From positions 1-64,000 of the forward strand of contig JAACJP010000035.1 of the NCBI GenBank assembly GCA_013368375.1: 64,000 bases of DNA, written 5' to 3'. Below are positions 21,334-31,141 of the stretch, in pieces. A model generated the notes under the pieces. The model was not told where the DNA came from. It ran no database searches and worked only from the letters and a program-made list of their open reading frames with translations. How positions within the stretch are numbered: the first letter of the stretch is position 1; each line of letters begins with the position of its first letter. The stretch comes from Tricholomella constricta (taxonomy: Eukaryota > Basidiomycota > Agaricomycetes > Agaricales > Lyophyllaceae). The position numbers were made by a program, and so were the translations under genes.

Positions 21334-24300
21334 GAAGATCTAAAACCGGACCTTGACACTAAACTACGCGCAACGGCATTATCGACAACGGACACCCGCA
21401 CAGTAACTCTCTCCTCCCATTCGTCACTGGCATTTCTAATACACCTCACGCCAAATGGAGGAGGAGAAGACCCCGAAAACACGCTCATCGACAGCGGAGC
21501 TACCGACAATTTCATGGACTCCGACATGGCGACATCACGCGGGCTCCACCTTGAGGAGCTCAAACCCCCAATAAACCTTTGCCTATTTGATGGGGAACCC
21601 TCCGCATCAGGCAAAATCACACACTATACCACCAACGACGTCAGATTCAGTGACGGCACCACTCAGAGGATAAGATTCCTCTTAACGAGACTCCACGAGA
21701 CAGCGACGATAGTGCTGGGACTATCATGGCTGAAGGAGGTCAATCCCCGCATAAATTGGAAAGACCTCTGCATCACGCTACGACGGGGGTCAAACGGCAA
21801 AATTGAAGGATCACTACCGGACCTCCGAAGAAAAAAGGAAGTCGTCCCAACGACAACAAGCACAGGAAATCAACGCTTACCCTCGCGGTCAGCTCGCTCC
21901 TTCACGATCGAAGTACAGTTAGAAGGATCCTCAACGCGACTACGGGCACTTATCGATAGTGGAGCGGCGGGAAATTTCATAGCACAATCCTCGTGTACGA
22001 AACCGGAACCTCTCGCCAACCCCATGACCCTACAACTGTTCGACGGAAACCCCAGCGGAGGTGGAGCCATTTCACACCATAGTCCCGAAACAATCAAACT
22101 TGAGAACGGACTACAGTATAAGGTCGACCTCCTCATAACACAGTTACACCCGGCCACGCCACTAGTGCTCGGATTACCTTGGTTACGGGAAGCAAATCCG
22201 GACATCGACTGGCGGGAAATGTCCATGACCATGGAACAAGGGGCAGGACTAGCCGCGATATCGCTTTCCCAGAAGACGCAATGGAGAACTGTGACCCTTG
22301 AAGAGGAGGAAGACGTCGAAGCTCCGAAACCAGCCAACCCCCTTTCGGAAAAACAACCCCTCCTCAGGGACCTCCTGGACGACGAAAACGATCAGAACGA
22401 CACCTCCAGCGATAACATGAAGGAGGAAGACACCCGCCCAAACACCAACGAACCTCAGGAGGAAGCACCAACACCAACAACAGAGACGCCAGAGGAGGTA
22501 ACGGGACGGAAACGCACCCGAAAACCACCTCCACCGAACTATTTCCCTCCAAACGTTCCGAGGTCCAAATTCAAACCCCACCCCAAACGGAGATCCGCAA
22601 CGTCCCCAACGACAGAAACACGGGAAGAAGATGAAGCCAACCCGGAAACGGAGGTCGAAGACGAAACCGGAGAGGGAGAAGAGGATGTCGAAACACAAAA
22701 CATCCGCCTGATTGGAGCGGCGCCATTCGCAAACCTCATCAGGGACGGAGCCACAGCGTTCCAACTACACATCTCCCCCACTGAACAAGAGGAACACCTC
22801 CATGCCAATAACACCTCCGACGACGAACCCAAGCAACCAAAGACAGAAAAGGAAATCTTTGAGGAAGTCGTACCTCCGGAGTACAGGGACTTCGAAGACG
22901 TATTCTCAGCGGGCGAAGCGAAAACCATCCCCCCACACCGACCTTACGATCACACAGTGGAACTCGACGAAAACACTACCCCTCCCTTCGGAAAGATATA
23001 CAACATGTCCGAACTGGAGTTGAAAGCATTGAAGGATTACATCGACGAGATGCTCGGAAAAGGGTTCATCCGACCTTCGAGTTCGTCAGCGGGAGCTCCG
23101 GTACTGTTCGCAAAGAAGAAGGACGGATCACTCCGGCTATGCGTGGACTATAGAGGATTAAATCGGATCACCAAGAAGAACCGTTACCCTCTACCTCTGA
23201 TCGGAGACCTCATAGACCGACTTCAAAAAGCGAAAGTATACTCGAAGATCGACCTCCGAGTGGGCTACAACAACGTCCGCATAGCTCCGGGACACGAATG
23301 GAAGACAGCCTTCCGCACTCGTTATGGACTTTTCGAATACCTGGTAATGCCTTTCGGCATGACAAACTCACCCGCGACATTCCAACACTTCATGAACGAC
23401 ATCTTTCACGACATGAACGACGTGTTCGTAGTGATCTATCTCGACGACATTCTGGTTTTCTCGGAGACCTTAGAGGAACATCACGGACACGTTCGGAAGG
23501 TCCTCGAGAGGCTCCGGAAACACAACCTTCATGCGAAACCGGAGAAATGCACGTTTCACACTACGGAGATCGAATACCTAGGCGTCATCGTATCCCCCAG
23601 CGGAGTAAAGATGGACCCAGGAAAAGTCGACGCGATTCGGAAGTGGCCTAGGCCGACGAAGGTCAAGGAACTCCAATCTTTCCTAGGCTTTGCAAACTTC
23701 TATCGGCGGTTTATCGACAATTACTCGGGCATAACGAAGAGGTTAAACAAACTCACGCAAAAGGACACAATCTGGAAATGGGATTCCGAATGCGAAGGAG
23801 TCTTCGAGCTATTGAAGAAAGCATTCTCCTCCGCACCCATCCTACGACACTTCGATCCTCAACTACCGGTGATATTAGAGTGCGACGCTTCCGACTTCGC
23901 CATAGCGGGGATCATCTCCCAATTTGACGAGACATCACAAGACTTACGTCCTGTCGCCTTCTATGCGAGAACTATGATAGACGCGGAGCTCAACTACGAC
24001 ATCTATGACAAGGAGCTCCTAGCAATCGTGGAAGCATTTAAGCAATGGAGGGCCTACCTAGAGGGATCTCCCCACCGCATTCAAGTGTACTCCGACCACA
24101 ACAACCTACAGTATTTCTCTACGACCAAGCAACTCAGTCGCAGACAAGCACGATGGTCGGAATGCCTGGCGAACTTCGACTTCCAAATAAATTACAGACC
24201 CGGAAGATTAGGAGCGAAACCAGATGCCCTCACGCGACGGCCAGACGTGTATCCCAAGAAAGGGTTCGAACAGGATCATAATTCGTTCAACAACCGCATC

Positions 24301-25794
24301 ATCATACCCCCCGAACGATTGAACGCGGCCCTAATACTGAACGAGGAGCTCCTACTAAACAACATCCGGAACACACCCCAAGACGAATTCTTCGAGAGAC
24401 ACGCACCTAAACCCGGAGATGAGACCTCCGCGTTCTCCCTATCCGATGATGGCAAACTACTCCTTCGCGACGGAAGAATCTACGTACCGGACCATCCCAG
24501 ATTACGCCTCGACATCCTACAGCAACATCACGACCACAAACTGCGCGGACATCCAGGGATCAGAAAGACCACACAACTCATCATGAGGACTTATTTCTGG
24601 CCCGGATTAAGGAAGGAGGTCACTCGATACGTCCGAAGCTGTTATACCTGTAAAAGAGCGAAGGTCCCACGCCATAGCCCATACGGACTATTGAAACCAC
24701 TCCAGATTGGGCGAAGGGCGTGGGCCTCCATATCCATGGACCACATTGTAGAACTACCGGAATCGGATGGGTACGACGCCATACTGGTCGTAGTATGCCG
24801 CCTCACCAAGCAAGGCATCTTCATACCCTGTCACACAACGGACACAGCAAAGGAACTTGCTCAACTATTCTTGGAACATGTCTTCTCCAAGCACGGACTG
24901 CCTGACGACATCATATCGGACAGGGGCACCCTCTTCGTCTCCCGTTTCTGGAGCTCGCTGTGTAAAGCCCTGGACATTAAATCGAACCTTTCGACCGCGT
25001 ATCACCCGGAGACCGACGGCCAGACGGAACGAGTAAATCAGACACTGGAACAGTACCTCCGGATATACGTGAACTACCTCCAGACCAACTGGCGAACACA
25101 GCTCCCACTGGCGGAATTCACGTATAACAATACGACCCATTCGACCACGGGAGTCTCTCCTTTCTTTGCGAACAAGGGTTATCACCCCCGCCTGACAATC
25201 TCTATAAAAGACATACCGGCAAAGGAAGCCCAGGAGGTAGCCGTAGACCTCCGGACCCTCCAGGACTACCTCCGCCAAGAGATAGAGATCGCAAACGAAG
25301 CCTACAAACGATTCGCGGACAAGAAACGGGACCCTACACCAGATTGGGCTGTAGGAACGAAGGTATGGCTCGATTGCCGGAACATCAAAACGAAACGCCC
25401 CTCCAAAAAGCTGGACCACCGGAGACTGGGCCCCTTCAAAATCCTACAGAAGATCTCCAGCCACGCGTATCGACTGGAACTACCTCCGACACTGAAGGGA
25501 ATTCACAATGTGTTCCACGTCAAGTTACTCGAAAAACACGAACACGAGAACTTCCCAGGACGATCAAAGCCACCTCCGCAGACAATCGAAATCGAGGGCG
25601 AGGAGCACTACGAAGTAGAACGAATCCTAGACTCCCGAACACGAGGGAAACACGTGCTCTACTTGGTACGATGGGAAGGATATGGCCCTGAGGACGACAC
25701 ATGGGAACCAGCAGGAAACATAGAGGGAGCAAAAGACATGGCCCTCGAATTCCATCGTCTATTCCCAAGGAAACCACGAGACCCCACAATCTAG
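21295..25794 (+). CDS. pol: Gypsy Pol polyprotein, copy 2
   Basis: About 1500 codons as the extension of Gag. Visible in order: retropepsin 1 (LIDSGATDNF; Asp codon at 21490); retropepsin 2 (ALIDSGAAGNF, about 150 residues later, with matching LFDG.PS..G and VLGL.WL blocks); a Glu/Pro-rich linker; RT with KKDGSLRLCVDYRGLN, MPFGMTNSPATF and YLDDIL; RNase H with ECDASD, DKELLAI and YSDHNNL; integrase HHCC finger; DDE core with ISMDH, SDRGTLF and the E in TDGQTERVNQ; and a chromodomain with EVERILDSR and YLVRWEGYGPEDDTWEP. The chromodomain places it among the chromoviruses. The frame is uninterrupted. Confidence 0.94.
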   Translation, partial: RGGDSGLARALNREDLKPDLDTKLRATALSTTDTRTVTLSSHSSLAFLIHLTPNGGGEDPENTLIDSGATDNFMDSDMATSRGLHLEELKPPINLCLFDGEPSASGKITHYTTNDVRFSDGTTQRIRFLLTRLHETATIVLGLSWLKEVNPRINWKDLCITLRRGSNGKIEGSLPDLRRKKEVVPTTTSTGNQRLPSRSARSFTIEVQLEGSSTRLRALIDSGAAGNFIAQSSCTKPEPLANPMTLQLFDGNPSGGGAISHHSPETIKLENGLQYKVDLLITQLHPATPLVLGLPWLREANPDIDWREMSMTMEQGAGLAAISLSQKTQWRTVTLEEEEDVEAPKPANPLSEKQPLLRDLLDDENDQNDTSSDNMKEEDTRPNTNEPQEEAPTPTTETPEEVTGRKRTRKPPPPNYFPPNVPRSKFKPHPKRRSATSPTTETREEDEANPETEVEDETGEGEEDVETQNIRLIGAAPFANLIRDGATAFQLHISPTEQEEHLHANNTSDDEPKQPKTEKEIFEEVVPPEYRDFEDVFSAGEAKTIPPHRPYDHTVELDENTTPPFGKIYNMSELELKALKDYIDEMLGKGFIRPSSSSAGAPVLFAKKKDGSLRLCVDYRGLNRITKKNRYPLPLIGDLIDRLQKAKVYSKIDLRVGYNNVRIAPGHEWKTAFRTRYGLFEYLVMPFGMTNSPATFQHFMNDIFHDMNDVFVVIYLDDILVFSETLEEHHGHVRKVLERLRKHNLHAKPEKCTFHTTEIEYLGVIVSPSGVKMDPGKVDAIRKWPRPTKVKELQSFLGFANFYRRFIDNYSGITKRLNKLTQKDTIWKWDSECEGVFELLKKAFSSAPILRHFDPQLPVILECDASDFAIAGIISQFDETSQDLRPVAFYARTMIDAELNYDIYDKELLAIVEAFKQWRAYLEGSPHRIQVYSDHNNLQYFSTTKQLSRRQARWSECLANFDFQINYRPGRLGAKPDALTRRPDVYPKKGFEQDHNSFNNRIIIPPERLNAALILNEELLLNNIRNTPQDEFFERHAPKPGDETSAFSLSDDGKLLLRDGRIYVPDHPRLRLDILQQHHDHKLRGHPGIRKTTQLIMRTYFWPGLRKEVTRYVRSCYTCKRAKVPRHSPYGLLKPLQIGRRAWASISMDHIVELPESDGYDAILVVVCRLTKQGIFIPCHTTDTAKELAQLFLEHVFSKHGLPDDIISDRGTLFVSRFWSSLCKALDIKSNLSTAYHPETDGQTERVNQTLEQYLRIYVNYLQTNWRTQLPLAEFTYNNTTHSTTGVSPFFANKGYHPRLTISIKDIPAKEAQEVAVDLRTLQDYLRQEIEIANEAYKRFADKKRDPTPDWAVGTKVWLDCRNIKTKRPSKKLDHRRLGPFKILQKISSHAYRLELPPTLKGIHNVFHVKLLEKHEHENFPGRSKPPPQTIEIEGEEHYEVERILDSRTRGKHVLYLVRWEGYGPEDDTWEPAGNIEGAKDMALEFHRLFPRKPRDPTI

Positions 25795-26000
25795 AATCCG
25801 ACGGAATTCACGCACTTCACGAAATTTATGAAAAGCCCCTTCAAGAAAACGATTTTTATCACAAAATGTATTTCGAACACCGGGACAAAGACAGTACAAG
25901 AAAAAAGAAAACACCAAGGAAAAAGAATTAACGAACTTCAGATGTAAATATTCAACAAAAAGAAAGCAAAGAAGGTCCTAGACACCACCAAGAAGACCGA

Positions 26001-28015
26001 CTAATCAATGCGACGACGTTTGGACGGACCCGCGCTCGGAGTGGAACCCTCCCCGCGACCAAACCCGACCTCCCCATCCAATTCCCCCTCCAACGGACGC
26101 ATCGAAGCAATATCCTGCTCATCGTCGGCGATTAATTGGGATCGAGACACGAAGTCCGCAAGGGCGTCTTCACGAGTGAGCGAAGTGCGGTGCAAAGCAA
26201 GGAAATGATCGAACGCAGGGAAGAGTACCTCGGGGTCGACGGGAGGGGGGAAGAGCTCGAGGAGCGAATGCCGCTCCAGGACCTTATGGGCAGCGTCGAC
26301 AATATCCCGGGCCGGCGACACCTCCATCTCGACAAGGGCACGACGCAAGGCACCGTCGGCGACAAACATGTCCGACGCAAAAGCGGTACGCGCAAGTTCA
26401 AGGGCTATGACAAACTCAGACAACGAGAGAGGAACGACACGAATCAAAAAACTCACCGTCGACACGAACGCGAAGGTCCAAGGCATGACCACGCCAATGG
26501 TCCCGGACCTCCTGAAGATGGACGACGTGCCCCTGAAGACCCGCTACCTCATCCTCGAGACCCGCAACCTGCATCCGCAGATCCTCAACCTCAGCGTCAC
26601 GATCGACGTCGACGACCTCCACGGCACGCGATGTCTGCGCCTGCAGATGAAGAAGGCGTTCACGCTCGTCGGCGAGTTGGGATAGGACTCCGTGAAAACG
26701 ACCTTTGTGGCGTTCACCCTCGACCTCGAGGCGCTCGACCTGGGAGGAAAGGGCCTGAGCACGCGCGACCTCCTGGTCGTAGAGACGCTGGAGACGGAGG
26801 AACGCTTCCGGCGAAGGAACGGAAGGAGCAGGGGTAGCGAGGGGGGACGACAGCAACATGGAGGGAGGGCAGGACTGCAGGGCTGGCGATGGCGAAACTG
26901 AATTGGACGAGCTCTTTAAAAAGAGAGGTTCGTCAGGGGTCGTATCGGGGGACACCGCACGCGTAGCGCCCGACAAAGGAGGAACCAAAAGAGGAGAAGT
27001 CGGCGCCGCAGGAGAAAGGGAGGGGGAACGAGGCAAAGGACGCCCCCTAGACCCCTGCAGACCAGACCGCATACCCCCACGACCAACAGACGCTAATTTT
27101 CGACCCTGTCCTCGGGTACCACGAAAGATAGCACGCGCAGGCGGAGCACGGCTAAGGCGAACGGCGGCCTCGTCCCCAGAAGAAGAAGAAAGGGAAAGGA
27201 CCTCCGTAGAAGGCACGGAGACAAGAGAGGAGTCGAAGGAGGGGGACGCCACACGCAAGATACGACGGATAGCGGAAAAGGACATAGCGACGCCGGTGCG
27301 GGAGAAGGAAAAACCTTCGGTACGGGTCCGCAACCACGCCAAGGGGATCGCCAATTCCCTAGATGCCACCTCTAGACCATGGTCAAGCGACAGGGAGCAC
27401 AAGGCGTGCGCCGCGCGGCAATCGACGCAGGGCAAGGTCCCACGAAGACGAACCTCCTGAAAACGGCAAGACTGATGACGACCCCGACACCGATCACACT
27501 AGCAAAGAGCCAAAAAAGAGAATCAGCGGAAGGATCCAGCCCGATCGCGAACGAAAGACGATACTTACCGGTCCGTGCGCCTCACACCAAGCCAAAGAGG
27601 GAGGAACCCGCACAGCGGTACGCATCACCTCCGCCAGAACCGCATCTGTCAAGAGGGGCCCCCAAGACAATGAAGTCGCCGCCGGACGCGACACGGGATC
27701 ACTGGAAAATTCGAAAAGGGCCTCCGGAGTGGTCGAACGGGGGCGACGGATCTGCGGAGCCCTGACCGGAAGACGAATAACCAGTCGAGGGAAGGAGGGC
27801 GTAGGAGGAACGGGGGAAGAACTGGGGACGGCCCCGACGCTTCCATCTCGGAGAACGGCGATCCCAGGGAGAGAAGGAGTAGGGGAGACGGGTCGGGGCA
27901 TGTCCAAGAACGCGACGCGCGCCCGATCTTCTTCGGATAAACGCGCCAACTCTTGATCGCGCAAAATTTGGGCAGCGGAGGCAGACGGTGCAAATTCTCG
28001 ATTGAAGACCGACAT
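26001..28015 (-). CDS. Spliced antisense gene inside gypsy copy 2 (unknown coiled-coil protein)
   Basis: Exons 28015-27569, 27456-26457 and 26404-26001 with the same introns as copy 1, joining in frame to 616 residues. The few differences from copy 1 (for example Ala/Ser before KRRRID, Asn/Asp in the Ser-rich region) leave the frame intact. The protein has the C-x2-C-x6-C motif at the start of exon 2, a coiled coil at the end of exon 2, and a charged helical exon 3. Its 3' end lies about 207 bp from the pol stop, tail to tail. Intact splice sites and frame in two copies argue for a real element-encoded gene; function unknown. Confidence 0.7.
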
Positions 28016-28224
28016 GGAGATGATAAAAAGAAATTAGAGGAGAAAAAACAACCAGAGCTCTCCTCTTTTTCGATCTCCGAGATCCTCCAAATCACCCACA
28101 TGGACCCACAATCGACCTAGACCCGCACGTGCCCCTCACGTGACCGCGCGCGACCCAGAAAGAAAAACAACCGCCACACTATCCGTATTCGAACATCTCC
28201 CCGCGTCTCAGTGGCTCGACGCTT

Positions 28225-28234
28225 GAGGAGGGGG
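28225..28234 (+). other. Polypurine tract, copy 2
   Basis: GAGGAGGGGG, then TAA and the 3' LTR. Plus-strand primer position. Confidence 0.75.
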
Positions 28235-28237
28235 TAA

Positions 28238-28596
28238 TGTCACGACCGCCCCTAACAACCACCCCTAAAATCACATCCCACTACGCTTTCCCACGCCTAC
28301 CCACTGTATATAACATGACACCACTTCTTTCCAGACTCTTCACCTCGATATTACCTATTGTTAAGACTAGTTCTCGATTCTCGTTCTCGTTTCTCTCTCT
28401 CTCTCTCAATCTATTTGGCTTCACACCCGTATCACTTGAGCTCGTTCGTTCGAATCAGCCCCGGTGAACACCTCCGTCAACGCTCACGACCTCCGAATAC
28501 TCCTTCGTAGGCCGTCTTCCTTGACGGACGTCAGGCCTGTCCGCTTCGGTGGTTCCAGAATAACTCTGTAACCGGCGTGCTACACAGGTCCTAACA
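28238..28596 (+). repeat. 3' LTR of gypsy copy 2
   Basis: 359 bp, TGTCACG..CCTAACA, identical by eye to the 5' LTR, followed by target duplicate CTTGA. Confidence 0.96.
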
Positions 28597-29131
28597 CTTG
28601 AGCGGCACGTTCTCGTCTGGAATTACACGAGTTGAGGCTTGAGCGAACATCTGAGACGGAAAATCACGTACCCAGTGCGACTGTTCCGCCCTGCAGATGC
28701 TCATTCTTCACGCTGGTAACCGCTTCTGCGACGACCTCAGAGTGTTTGCCATGTAAGATTTGAATTGTGACTGTAGATCCGGGATCCGCAGCACTAAGAC
28801 GCGATATATCAGTCTGCCGAAGGAAGTGGGCAGCGAAACGCACAAGAGAAATGCCTCTTCCCAGACCGGATTCGCATCTTTGACCCTCTTGGTGACCTTG
28901 CTGACGGATCCTACGGTTATAGAAACTTTGCAGTCCGGCGTACGGATTCCCACTTGTGGGAGGCCTTCAGCCTTTATCACTGGTTTGCGCTGATCAGCCA
29001 CCGAACTCTACATGCGATCTCGGGAGATCGATACCTGTGATTTGTATTTTCTCTCTGTAATTCTGTAAGTGACTGCTGATGATCGTGCTATAGAATTAGA
29101 GCGCACGGAGATGTGGATAATTCCATAGTTG
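28597..29131 (-). pseudogene. NLR-like gene A, N-terminal C2 part, cut off by gypsy copy 2
   Basis: Minus-strand exons 28989-28844 (RKPVIKAEGLPQVGIR, DCKVSITVG, NPVWEEAFLF), 28793-28672 (AADPGSTVTIQILHGKH, EVVAEAV) and 28616-28597 (DENVPLK up to the transposon) form a C2-like beta-sandwich domain that continues into the exon at 18078 once the element is removed. An upstream short exon may start at an ATG near 29131 (MELSTSP), joined through a GTGCGC..TTACAG intron; this start is uncertain. C2 domains at the N-terminus of fungal NACHT-WD40 proteins may give membrane or calcium binding. The C2 frame is intact here, whereas it is shifted in gene B. Confidence 0.75.
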
Positions 29132-29409
29132 CTTGAAATTCTGCTTGTGCTGAACGTTGTTGTTGAAGAGCGACGAGCAACTTGGACAAACACAAGGCAA
29201 ACGCATCGCCATCGAGTCACCAAACATTCAGACTGCAGACCTTCAGACCTCAAAGTTTCAAAGCTGCAGGTCTCAATTAACGCTCAGCGTTGCCTCGTCG
29301 TCGCTTCGTGATTGTGACCACCAGCCGCCTTGTTCTCGGGACGAATCAATGGCGCAAACACCCACTTGGAGTTCAATCGTAAGTTCTAAAATCATAAACA
29401 TTCTTGACC
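29132..29409. other. Upstream region of NLR gene A, with possible split plus-strand exon
   Basis: The part next to 29131 matches the region before gene B (about 55320-55410). An ATG near 29349 opens a 10-codon exon (MAQTPTWSSI) followed by GTAAGT and a TTTACAG acceptor at the LINE target site; the frame could continue after the LINE at 40930 for about 45 codons (AQIMTPVLPSRFF). If real, the LINE split a small plus-strand gene. Very tentative. Confidence 0.2.
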
Positions 29410-29833
29410 CTTTACAGAATCTTTTTTTTTTTTTTTTTTTTCTTTTTTAAATCAAAATTATCGTGTTAGAGGCGCATTGCGCCTATGGTACACGGCACAT
29501 ACGAACAGGTAATTACAGTCTACGAGAGCCATGGAATACCACACCCCCCCGTTAAGCGGAGAAAGGGCGGGTCGGCGTTTCCAACGCCGTTTTAGGCCAT
29601 GCTCCCCTGTTAAGACCTGAGAAAAGGAACAGATGAGTAAGGCAGGTGTTTTGTCGGCGACGAGGGCCCGCTAGGCGGGCAGGTGGTAAAGCGAGCGACA
29701 CGAAAATGTGCTCATACCGAGAGGGAACTGGTTTAAGGTTAGGTGTATCGGTGAGACATGTGCTACGTGCGCCGCTGTGAGTCAGGGGTGGTGGGGGTGT
29801 TACGGGTGAACGTGGTGTTTCGTGGGCGGGGGA

Positions 29834-30968
29834 TTAGATATGGTGTAGGAGGGGATTAGGGCGCGCGGCGGGCTGCCGGGCTCGGGTGTTGATTTCTTGG
29901 GCGCGTTCTGCGGCGAGGCAGCGCGCTGACTGGGCTGATGTTTTAAAGCGCTTCGTCGCGTGGACGAATCTAAGGAGATGCTTCAGGGCATCGGGGCTCG
30001 TCAATAAGTATGAGATGGACTCAGCTTTTCGTTTGAGGTTTCTTCGGAGGTGGAGATGACGTTCGTGTTGGTAGCGCGGACATATCAAGAGGTAGTGCCG
30101 AACGGTTTCCACCGTGATGCCAAGGCAGTGTGGGCATGAGGGCGACTCAGCGCGGTGAATGCGGAATAGATGCTGGTTGAGTGGGGAGTGGCCGGTGCGC
30201 AATTGGGCAACTGTGGCGGAGCGGCGGCGGTCAAGGTATTCGACGAGCTTCAGGAATTTCTTCGATGGCAGAGATTTGTCGATGGCGTTGATGGCCGAGA
30301 AGCGGGGGGATTTCTTCCACCGTTTCTTCCATGTTGCGCGGAGGGCGGTGAGGTGTTCCTGTCGGAGGGCGGGTATGCTGGCTGGGAGGGGCTTCCGTCT
30401 GAGGTAGACTGGGAGGAGGTTAGTTGAGCTGGTGGTGCCTTGTGCCGCAGTTTTAGCAAGTTCGTCGGCTCGTTCGTTCGGGTCGAAGTCGACGTGTCCA
30501 GGGGTCCAGTGTATCTGGAGGTCTATAACTCTGCGGCGACGGTCAGTCCAAGGGTTACCTCGGCGCTTAGCGGCACTGCGAGCATCAGCGCGGGCGAGAC
30601 GGTCTTGTGTGAAGTGTAATTTCTCGGCGGCGGAGTGGACGTGGTCGAGGAGGTAGTGTCCCGGGTGCGGGCGTTGGTTGTTGAGGGCCTTGATGGTAGC
30701 TTGACTGTCACTGCCGATGGCCGTCGTATCATCTAGGCTGCGTGTGAGTTTCGTCAGTAAGTGAAGGCCGAGCGTAAGCCCGACTATTTCAGCTTCGTAG
30801 ACTGTGTGTTTGGTGGTGGGGCCGAGGTGGTAGCGAAGTGACGCCCTCTCGGCCTTGTCGACGTATAGGACTGCTGAGGCTCCGATGCCTCCTTCGAAGC
30901 CGGAGCCATCGCAATAAACAGAGACCGGGGCTAGATCATGGATGCGGTTAGCTTCCCTGAGCGCCGAG
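29834..30968 (-). pseudogene. LINE pol, RNase H and C-terminal region (3' piece)
   Basis: Reading from the hAT insertion, the frame runs LREANRIHDLAPV, then RNase H (VYCDGSGFEGGIGAS, EAEIVGL, SDSQATIKAL, HWTPGHVDFDPNERADELA), then a C-terminal finger-like block (LRTGHSPLNQHLFRI, CPHCLGITVETVRHYLLICP) to a stop at 29834, about 370 codons without a stop. The first acidic residue and the usual RNase H D-E-D-D positions are visible. It continues in frame with 40463-40914 once the hAT element and one target duplicate are removed. Confidence 0.85.
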
Positions 30969-30985
30969 TAGTGTTCGACACGGGT
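30969..30985 (+). repeat. hAT left terminal inverted repeat
   Basis: TAGTGTTCGACACGGGT, preceded by target duplicate GCGCCGAG. Confidence 0.93.
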
Positions 30986-31141
30986 AACCCCCGGGTATTT
31001 TGGACTCTATCCTTATCCGTACCCACCAGTATCCATACCCACATCTACGGATACGGATTCTGGCGGGTTTTAGCTCAGATACGGGTACGGGTAAGTGACC
31101 CGTGGATAAGGGTATGGATTGCAAAGAAAAATATCTAAAGA

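Larger units (their letters stand above)
18079..28596 (+). mobile_element. Complete Ty3/gypsy chromovirus, copy 2
   Basis: 10518 bp, bounded by identical 359-bp LTRs and a 5-bp target duplication CTTGA (18074-18078 and 28597-28601). Order: 5' LTR, self-priming PBS, gag (18467-21328), -1 frameshift site, pol (to 25794), antisense spliced gene (28015-26001), polypurine tract, 3' LTR. Gag, pol and the antisense gene are all uninterrupted, so the copy could be autonomous. It lies in exon 3 of NLR gene A; the paralogous gene B has the empty site (TCAAG at 55922-55926 on the plus strand). LTR identity by eye indicates a very recent insertion. Confidence 0.97.
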
